30,805 nt of DNA from SIG701 sp045539595 (GTDB lineage: Bacteria > Bacillota > Clostridia > Oscillospirales > CAG-272), in contig JAZQFQ010000093.1 in assembly GCA_045539595.1 (NCBI GenBank), positions 1-30,805 on the forward strand, in the 5' to 3' direction. Under the pieces are notes generated by a model that saw only the letters and a list, made by a program, of their open reading frames with translations, ran no database searches and was not told the origin of the DNA. A program made the translations under genes and the position numbers. Positions 23,567-29,228 of the stretch are shown here, piece by piece; position 1 is the stretch's first letter; every line of letters begins with the position of its first letter.

Positions 23567-24226
23567 TCACAACAGCGTAAAATGATTCCTGCGGCTGTCG
23601 AGGATACCCTCCTTCCGCATTTTGCTGATCTCGGCGGACAATCCGCTCCGATCCACTTCCAGATAATCCGCCAGCTCCTGCCGGTCAAAGGGAATTTCAA
23701 AAGAATCGCTTCCCGCGTTTTTCGACTGCAGCACCAGATAGGCCAGCAGTTTTTCTCTGGTGGATCGCTTGGAGGTGATCTCGATCCGTTCGTGAAAACG
23801 AAGGCTTTTGGTGGCCAGATCCTTCATCAGATTGAATATCAGTGCCTGATGAAATCCGCAGTTGTTCTGACAGGTGTGGAGAACATGCGAACATTCGATC
23901 AGCATCACTTCGCATGGCTCGGTGGCGATCACGGATATGGGCAGACTGTTGCACTCTGCGCAGGCGAATGCCTCGGCGAAAATCTCCGACGGCTTTACGT
24001 CCGACAGGATGCTTCGATTGCCGTAGTAGTCCACCTGGATGATCTGCGCCGCACCGGACAGAACAATACCGATGTGCTTCGCCGGGGATCCCTCGGCGAA
24101 GATCGTATATTTTTTGTCAAATTCCGTGACCCGTGCCCCCAGGCACGTCAGCATACGCAGAAGATTGTCCTCGGCAATTCCGTGAAATAACGGGCATTTT
24201 TTCAAAATTTGCAAATATTTTTTCAT
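23567..24226 (-). CDS. Crp/Fnr-family transcriptional regulator, cysteine-rich
   Basis: The 219-aa protein has an N-terminal cyclic-nucleotide-binding-like beta-barrel (about 10-120), a dimerisation helix and a C-terminal winged helix-turn-helix with the recognition region RQELADYLEVDRSGLSAEIS (about 183-202). It carries eight cysteines: C11, C28, C89, C92, C105, C112, C119 and C123, with a CxxC (89-92) and a CxxxC (119-123) that could hold a redox-sensitive cluster or disulfide. Regulators of this shape are often linked to hcp and nitrosative or oxidative stress in anaerobes; that role here is inferred. It is divergent from the 4Fe-4S gene, sharing a palindromic operator. CGGAGAT precedes its ATG. 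Confidence 0.9.
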   Translation of the reverse strand: MKKYLQILKKCPLFHGIAEDNLLRMLTCLGARVTEFDKKYTIFAEGSPAKHIGIVLSGAAQIIQVDYYGNRSILSDVKPSEIFAEAFACAECNSLPISVIATEPCEVMLIECSHVLHTCQNNCGFHQALIFNLMKDLATKSLRFHERIEITSKRSTREKLLAYLVLQSKNAGSDSFEIPFDRQELADYLEVDRSGLSAEISKMRKEGILDSRRNHFTLL

Positions 24227-24240
24227 AAAAAATCTCCGTT

Positions 24241-24256
24241 TGTTGAGAATTCAACA
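24241..24256. promoter_or_regulatory. Crp/Fnr-type operator palindrome
   Basis: TGTTGA (24241-24246), 4-base spacer, TCAACA (24251-24256): perfect inverted half-sites, resembling FNR/CRP-family sites (e.g. TTGAT-N4-ATCAA). The centre at 24248.5 is 41.5 bases before the predicted plus-strand start (about 24290), the class II activator position. For the minus-strand regulator the same site would fall just after its predicted start (about 24264), where binding would repress. Confidence 0.75.
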
Positions 24257-24270
24257 GAAATCCTGATTCC

Positions 24271-24283
24271 ATTATACTATAAT
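24271..24283. promoter_or_regulatory. Overlapping divergent -10 elements
   Basis: The near-palindrome ATTATACTATAAT gives a plus-strand -10 TATAAT (24278-24283) and a minus-strand TATAAT (complement of 24271-24276). The plus-strand -35 region (24255-24260, CAGAAA) is poor, as expected for an activator-dependent promoter. Confidence 0.65.
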
Positions 24284-24311
24284 AGTCTCAACAAAGCAAG
24301 GAGGCGAGAAC

Positions 24312-25004
24312 ATGATTCGCAAAATTATTACGATAGATGAAGAAAAGTGCAACGGATGCGGTGCCTGTGCCGCCGCCTGCCACGAGGGCGCCATCGAGAT
24401 GGTAAACGGAAAAGCCAAACTCACCCGCGAGGATTACTGCGACGGATTGGGCGATTGTCTGCCCGCCTGTCCCACCGGAGCCATCACCTTTGAGGAAAGG
24501 GAAGCGCCCGCTTATAATGAGGAAGCCGTCAAGCAGGCGAAAGCCCATGCCTGTGGCCCGCTCCCCTGCGGATGCCCCGGTACCAATGCCAAAGCCATCA
24601 AACGGGATACCGCCGTCCAGTCCCGGTCTGCCGCCGTTCCCAGCCAACTGTCCCAGTGGCCCTGCCAGATCAAACTGGTACCCCCGCACGCCCCCTATTT
24701 TGAGGATGCCCATCTGCTGATTGCCGCGGACTGCACCGCCTACGCCTATGGCGATTTCCATAACAAATTTATCCGCAACCGCATTACGCTGATCGGCTGT
24801 CCCAAGCTGGATGAAGGCGATTACGCCGAGAAACTGACGGCCATCATTCGCGATAACAACATAAAAAGCGTAACCATCGTCCGCATGGAAGTGCCCTGCT
24901 GCGGCGGGATCGAAAATGCCGCGAAACGGGCCCTGCAGGCGAGCGGGAAGTTCATTCCGTGGAGTGTGGTAACCATCTCCACCGATGGAAAAATTCTTGA
25001 ATAA
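24312..25004 (+). CDS. 4Fe-4S ferredoxin-domain protein
   Basis: The 230-aa protein begins with a 2[4Fe-4S] ferredoxin domain: C13, C16, C19 and C23 (CNGCGACAAAC), then C43, C49 and C53 (CDGLGDCLPACPTGAI). A middle stretch has CGPLPCGCPG, and the C-terminal part contains ADCTAYAYGDFH, GCPKLDE and EVPCCGGIENA, which are further conserved Cys/His sites. Likely an electron carrier or iron-sulfur enzyme; the exact reaction is not known to me. GGAGGCGAG precedes the ATG. It is divergent from the Crp/Fnr gene and probably its main target; in Clostridia this pair is often found together. Confidence 0.88.
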   Translation: MIRKIITIDEEKCNGCGACAAACHEGAIEMVNGKAKLTREDYCDGLGDCLPACPTGAITFEEREAPAYNEEAVKQAKAHACGPLPCGCPGTNAKAIKRDTAVQSRSAAVPSQLSQWPCQIKLVPPHAPYFEDAHLLIAADCTAYAYGDFHNKFIRNRITLIGCPKLDEGDYAEKLTAIIRDNNIKSVTIVRMEVPCCGGIENAAKRALQASGKFIPWSVVTISTDGKILE

Positions 25005-25018
25005 ACCACTGGAAATTG

Positions 25019-25047
25019 TTGCATATTTAGTATCAGTGTGATATAAT
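25019..25047 (+). promoter_or_regulatory. Extended -10 promoter of the flavodiiron gene
   Basis: TTGCAT (25019-25024), 17-base spacer, TATAAT (25042-25047) with TGA (25039-25041) as extended -10. The start codon follows at 25078 after GGGAGG. No copy of the TGTTGA-N4-TCAACA operator is seen here. Confidence 0.7.
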
Positions 25048-25077
25048 CGATAGAAGAAACATTGGGAGGAAATCACA

Positions 25078-26868
25078 ATGCACATTACAAAGGATATCCT
25101 ATATATCGGCGTCAGCGATCATAAGATCGACCTGTTTGAAGGACAGTATGCGGTGCCGAATGGAATTTCCTATAATTCTTACGCGATCCTGGATGAAAAG
25201 ATCGCCATTATGGATACGGTGGATGCCGGATTCACCCACGAGTGGCTGGATAATATTCAGAACACCTTGGGTACAAGAGTGCCGGATTACCTGATCGTTC
25301 AGCACATGGAGCCGGATCATGCGGCCAATATCATGAATTTTGCCAAGGCATATCCGGAGGCGAAAATCGTGTCCTCCGCCAAAGCCTTTACCATGATGCA
25401 GAACTTCTTCGGAACGGACTTTGCGGATCGCCGCGTCGTGGTGGGAGAGGGAGATACCCTGACCCTTGGCAAGCACACCCTGGCTTTCGTGACCGCGCCC
25501 ATGGTGCACTGGCCGGAGGTCATCGTTACCTACGACACCGCGGATAAAGTGCTGTTTTCCGCCGACGGATTCGGCAAATTCGGTGTGCCGGATGCGGATG
25601 AGCCGTGGGCGGACGAAGCCCGCCGGTATTTCATTGGTATCGTGGGCAAGTACGGTGCACAGGTGCAGGCGCTTCTGAAAAAGGCCGCCGCATTGGATAT
25701 TGAGATCATCTGTCCCCTCCACGGTCCCGTGCTGACGGAGAATCTGGGATACTATCTGAATCTGTACAACACCTGGTCCTCCTATCAGCCGGAGGAAGAG
25801 GGAATCGTGATTGCGTACACCTCCGTGTACGGCAACACGAAAAAGGCCGTTGTGCAATTGGCAGAGAAACTGACCGCTAACGGATGCCCCAAGGTGGTTG
25901 TTCACGATCTGGCCCGGTGCGATATGTCGCTGGCAGTCAGCGATGCGTTCCGCTACAGCAAACTGGTGCTGGCAACCACCACCTACAACGCAGAAATCTT
26001 CCCGTTTATGCATACCTTTATCAATCACCTGACCGAGCGGAATTTCCAGAAACGCACCGTTGCCTTTATCGAAAACGGAAGCTGGGCGCCGATGGCGGCC
26101 AAGGTGATGCGGGGTATGTTTGAAAAGAGCAAGAATATCACCTTTGCGGATACCACCGTGCGGATTCTTTCTTCCCTGAATGAGGACAGCAAACAGCAGA
26201 TGAAGGATCTCACGGAAGAGCTGTGCCGGGAATATCTGGCACAGCAGGATTCTACCGCCAATAAAAACGATCTGAGTGCACTGTTCAATATCGGCTACGG
26301 CCTGTATGTGATCACCTGCCACGACGGTAAGAAGGATAACGGATTGATCGTCAATACGGTGACGCAGGTAACCAACGCGCCCAATCGCATCGCCGTGGCG
26401 ATCAATAAAGAAAATTATTCCCATCACGTTATCAAGCAGACGGGCAAAATGAATATCAACTGCCTGAGTACGGATGCTCCCTTCGCGGTGTTTGAGCAAT
26501 TCGGCTTCAAGAGCGGACGGAATACGGATAAGTTTGAAAATTGCGAGCCGCTTCGCTCCGATAACGGTCTGGTGTTCCTGCCCCGGTATATCAATTCCTT
26601 TATGTCACTCAAGGTGGAGCAGTATGTGGATCTGGATACCCACGGTATGTTCATCTGCTCCGTGACGGAGGCGAGAGTGCTCACGGATAAGGAAACGATG
26701 ACGTACACCTACTACCAGAACCATGTGAAACCCAAGCCCCAGACGGATGGGGTGAAGGGATACGTCTGCAAGGTGTGCGGATACGTTTACGAGGGTGACT
26801 CCTTGCCCGAGGATTTCGTATGTCCTCTCTGCAAACACGGCGCCGCCGATTTTGAGCCCATTCAATAA
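25078..26868 (+). CDS. Multidomain flavodiiron protein (FprA core + flavin reductase + rubredoxin)
   Basis: Reduces O2 to water or NO to N2O in the cytoplasm. The 596-aa protein has four domains: a metallo-beta-lactamase-like diiron domain (1-240) with ligands H76, E78, D80, H81 (HMEPDH), H144, D163 and H215; a flavodoxin domain (about 242-390) starting IVIAYTSVYGNTKKA; a flavin-reductase-like FMN domain (about 398-545); and a C-terminal rubredoxin (560-596) with C564, C567, C582 and C585. The last two domains match the layout of high-molecular-weight rubredoxin (Hrb), the separate redox partner of FprA in Moorella. The fusion could take electrons from NAD(P)H by itself (inferred). First gene of the oxygen-defence group. 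Confidence 0.95.
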   Translation: MHITKDILYIGVSDHKIDLFEGQYAVPNGISYNSYAILDEKIAIMDTVDAGFTHEWLDNIQNTLGTRVPDYLIVQHMEPDHAANIMNFAKAYPEAKIVSSAKAFTMMQNFFGTDFADRRVVVGEGDTLTLGKHTLAFVTAPMVHWPEVIVTYDTADKVLFSADGFGKFGVPDADEPWADEARRYFIGIVGKYGAQVQALLKKAAALDIEIICPLHGPVLTENLGYYLNLYNTWSSYQPEEEGIVIAYTSVYGNTKKAVVQLAEKLTANGCPKVVVHDLARCDMSLAVSDAFRYSKLVLATTTYNAEIFPFMHTFINHLTERNFQKRTVAFIENGSWAPMAAKVMRGMFEKSKNITFADTTVRILSSLNEDSKQQMKDLTEELCREYLAQQDSTANKNDLSALFNIGYGLYVITCHDGKKDNGLIVNTVTQVTNAPNRIAVAINKENYSHHVIKQTGKMNINCLSTDAPFAVFEQFGFKSGRNTDKFENCEPLRSDNGLVFLPRYINSFMSLKVEQYVDLDTHGMFICSVTEARVLTDKETMTYTYYQNHVKPKPQTDGVKGYVCKVCGYVYEGDSLPEDFVCPLCKHGAADFEPIQ

Positions 26869-26903
26869 TATTAAGAAAAATAATTTTTTTGGAGGATACT
26901 ACT

Positions 26904-27287
26904 ATGTGTGAGAACAAATTTTATGTATGCGAGCATTGCGGCAATATGGTGGGAATGATCCACGATGCAGGCGTGCCCATGATGTGCTGCGGCCAGAAGA
27001 TGACCAAGCTGGAGCCCGGTGTGGTGGAAGCAAGCCATGAAAAGCACATCCCCGTTGTCACTCGCGAAGGCGATACGGTGAAGGTCAGCGTTGGTTCCGT
27101 TGCCCATCCCATGGCGGAAGAACACCACATCGCTTGGGTATATCTGCAGACCTGCCGCGGCGGCCAGAGAAAGTGCCTGAAGCCCGGTTGTGATCCTGTG
27201 GTTACCTTCGCTCTGTGCGATGAGACGCCGGTGGCGGTATACGCATACTGCAATCTCCACGGCCTGTGGAAAGCAGACGTGGAATAA
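26904..27287 (+). CDS. Desulfoferrodoxin (superoxide reductase)
   Basis: Reduces superoxide to peroxide without making O2. The 127-aa protein has an N-terminal desulforedoxin-type Fe(Cys)4 domain (CEHCG and the CC pair in PMMCCGQKM) and the neelaredoxin-type centre II with the catalytic lysine in HEKHIPVV, HHIAWVYL and the C-N-L-H-G-L-W motif holding the Cys and His iron ligands. ATG 26904 is 10 bases after GGAGG; the upstream TTG at 26889 overlaps that site and is rejected. It lies 35 bases after the flavodiiron gene and is probably co-transcribed. Confidence 0.96.
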   Translation: MCENKFYVCEHCGNMVGMIHDAGVPMMCCGQKMTKLEPGVVEASHEKHIPVVTREGDTVKVSVGSVAHPMAEEHHIAWVYLQTCRGGQRKCLKPGCDPVVTFALCDETPVAVYAYCNLHGLWKADVE

Positions 27288-27299
27288 TCGGAGGTGTAT

Positions 27300-27809
27300 A
27301 TGGACAAAAAAGTACACGAACTTCTGAATAACCAGATCAATAAGGAATTCTATTCCGCTTATCTGTATCTGGAATTTTCCAACTACTTCAAGGCAAAAGG
27401 TCTGGACGGATTTGCCAATTGGTATATGATCCAGGCCCAGGAGGAGAGGGATCACGCACTGTTGTTCTATCAGTATCTGCAGAACAACAATATGCCTGTA
27501 ACGCTGGAGGCAATCGATTCTCCCAAACGGGAATTTGCCGACAATATGGCAGTTCTTCAGGCAGGCCTTTCCCACGAGGAATATGTGACCTCCCTCATCC
27601 ACGATATCTACGCAGCGGCTTACGAGGTGAAGGATTTCCGAGCCATGCAGTTCCTGGATTGGTTTGTCAAGGAGCAGGGCGAGGAAGAAACCAACGCCAA
27701 CGATCTGATCACAAAACTGGAGTTGTTCGGCTCCGACCCTAAGAGTCTCTATATGCTCAACCAGGAATTGGGTACCCGTGTATACACAGCACCGTCTCTG
27801 GTACTGTGA
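27300..27809 (+). CDS. ftnA: Non-haem ferritin
   Basis: Stores iron and consumes peroxide or O2 at its ferroxidase centre. The 169-aa four-helix protein has NEFYSAYLYL-like INKEFYSAYLYLEFS (first Glu), QAQEERDHALLFYQYL with the E-x-x-H pair, and FVKEQGEEE in the last helix. GGAGG at 27290-27294 favours ATG 27300 over a GTG at 27294. The gene lies 12 bases after desulfoferrodoxin. Confidence 0.95.
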   Translation: MDKKVHELLNNQINKEFYSAYLYLEFSNYFKAKGLDGFANWYMIQAQEERDHALLFYQYLQNNNMPVTLEAIDSPKREFADNMAVLQAGLSHEEYVTSLIHDIYAAAYEVKDFRAMQFLDWFVKEQGEEETNANDLITKLELFGSDPKSLYMLNQELGTRVYTAPSLVL

Positions 27810-27843
27810 TTATTTGAATGAATTACAGAAAGGTGAAATTATC

Positions 27844-28005
27844 ATGAAAAAATATGTTTGTGAAGCATGCGGCTGGGAATACGATGAGGCAAAGGGCGAT
27901 CCCGATAACGGCATCGAGCCCGGCACCAAGTTTGAAGATTTGCCCGAGGATTTTGAGTGTCCTCTCTGCGGTGTAGGCAAGGATATGTTCACTGAGGCAG
28001 AATAA
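27844..28005 (+). CDS. Rubredoxin
   Basis: A 53-aa one-iron electron carrier: MKKYVCEACGWEYDEAKGDP, then PGTKFEDLPEDFECPLCGVG. C6, C9, C39 and C42 are the four iron ligands. Likely gives electrons to desulfoferrodoxin and perhaps to the flavodiiron protein. AAAGGTG precedes ATG 27844. The upstream frame to 27778 overlaps ferritin and is not needed. Confidence 0.97.
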   Translation: MKKYVCEACGWEYDEAKGDPDNGIEPGTKFEDLPEDFECPLCGVGKDMFTEAE

Positions 28006-28018
28006 GTGAGGGTTCCAC

Positions 28019-28228
28019 ATGAAAGAGAATTATACGATCTGCAACTGCAAGAAAGTGACTTATTTTGATATTGCGGATGCGCTCCACAATCACGAAAAGT
28101 TTGACGATGTCCTCAAGGCTTTTGAGGACGTGCAGAAAGTGACCCATTGCTCCACCGGATGCGGCGGCTGTCACCAGAAGGTGCTGGACGTGATCTCGGA
28201 GATTTTGATGGGACAGGAAAGAGTATAA
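28019..28228 (+). CDS. BFD-like [2Fe-2S]-binding protein
   Basis: A 69-aa protein with C8-x-C10 near the start and C44-x3-C48-x2-C51 (CSTGCGGC), the pattern of bacterioferritin-associated ferredoxin (BFD-like) domains. BFD proteins hand electrons to bacterioferritin to release stored iron. Here the nearby store is a non-haem ferritin, so a similar role is plausible but unproven. It follows rubredoxin by 13 bases and is followed by a terminator-like hairpin. Confidence 0.85.
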   Translation: MKENYTICNCKKVTYFDIADALHNHEKFDDVLKAFEDVQKVTHCSTGCGGCHQKVLDVISEILMGQERV

Positions 28229-28237
28229 AACGGATGT

Positions 28238-28266
28238 ATCCGTCTGCCGCGCGGCGGACGGATTTT
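28238..28266 (+). terminator. Hairpin with short T-run after the BFD-like gene
   Basis: ATCCGTCTGCCGC (28238-28250) and GCGGCGGACGGAT (28251-28263) form a 13-bp stem with one G-T pair and almost no loop, then TTTT. The T-run is short, so it may only partly stop transcription before the ZIP gene 20 bases on. Confidence 0.6.
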
Positions 28267-28285
28267 CCTACATAAGGAGTAGATT

Positions 28286-29038
28286 ATGGAGTTGGTACTC
28301 TTGACCGCTCTTGGTGTGGGCGGTGCAACAATTATCGGATCGCTGATCGGATTTGTGTTCAAGAAAGTATCCCATAAGTTTTCTGATATTGTTTTGTCTT
28401 TCGCGGCAGGCGTCATGTTGGCGGCGGCCGTCTTGGGATTAATCTTGCCCTCCCTCGATTACGGCGGAAAATACGGGATTCTGATCACAGTTGCCGGTAT
28501 CTTTGCAGGTGCTTTGTGCCTGAATCTGATTGATAAACTGGTGCCCCATCTGCATAAACTGGTCGGGGCGGATTCGGAGACTCACAACAATGCGAATCTG
28601 AGCAAGGTTCTGCTGTTTGTTACCGCCATCGCGATCCACAATCTTCCCGAGGGAATCGCCGCCGGTGTAGGATTCGGATCGGGGGACGTGTCCCAGGCAT
28701 TGATTATCGCCGGCGGTATCGCTTTGCAGAACATCCCGGAGGGCATGGTCATCATCGGGCCCATGCTGGCGGCCGGCGTTACGCCCGCCAGGACGTTTGT
28801 GTGCGCCATGATCACCGGACTGGTAGAAGTGGTCGGTACGCTGATCGGCTATTTCGCGGTCAGTATGGCATCGGCGATTCTGCCGTTTGCGCTGGCTTTT
28901 GCGGGCGGCACCATGCTGTATGTGATCAGCGACGAGATGATCCCGGAAACCCATGCCCATGGCAGTGAGCGGGGGGCAACATATGCGCTTCTTGTGGGAT
29001 TCTGCGTCATGCTTGTGACGGATGTGCTTTTGGGATGA
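28286..29038 (+). CDS. ZIP-family metal transporter
   Basis: Integral membrane permease for divalent metals such as Zn, Fe or Mn. The 250-aa protein has about eight hydrophobic segments, the ZIP signature in helix 4 (HNLPEGIAAGVG) and the matching helix 5 motif (LQNIPEGMVI), plus a late HAHGSE loop near EMIPETHAHG. The variable loop 90-105 is short and has HLHKL before it. AAGGAGTAG precedes the ATG. Direct linkage to ferritin and BFD-like genes suggests a role in iron or zinc balance (inferred). Confidence 0.93.
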   Translation: MELVLLTALGVGGATIIGSLIGFVFKKVSHKFSDIVLSFAAGVMLAAAVLGLILPSLDYGGKYGILITVAGIFAGALCLNLIDKLVPHLHKLVGADSETHNNANLSKVLLFVTAIAIHNLPEGIAAGVGFGSGDVSQALIIAGGIALQNIPEGMVIIGPMLAAGVTPARTFVCAMITGLVEVVGTLIGYFAVSMASAILPFALAFAGGTMLYVISDEMIPETHAHGSERGATYALLVGFCVMLVTDVLLG

Positions 29039-29049
29039 GAAAAAATAGA

Positions 29050-29079
29050 AAAAACGTGCGGTGGATGCCGCACGTTTTT
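29050..29079 (+). terminator. Rho-independent terminator after the ZIP gene
   Basis: ACGTGCGG and CCGCACGT flanked by A and T runs form a strong stem with a 6-base loop, ending in TTTTT (29075-29079). Confidence 0.92.
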
Positions 29080-29149
29080 GGTTCACTGGCTGCGGTGCAC
29101 AATTGCGAAAATATATGGCATATAATAATGTAAAATCATAGCAAAAATG

Positions 29150-29178
29150 TTGACAAATGCCGCGGAAAGTGGTATAGT
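29150..29178 (+). promoter_or_regulatory. Promoter of the secreted Ig-like protein gene
   Basis: TTGACA (29150-29155), 17-base spacer, TATAGT (29173-29178). Predicted start near 29185, then a strong GGAGGT site (29218-29223) and a GTG start at 29229. Nothing else is seen in 29080-29149. Confidence 0.88.
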
Positions 29179-29228
29179 AGTACCATGGTATTCGTGTACA
29201 ATTTTTCAGTGGTTTTCGGAGGTACAAA

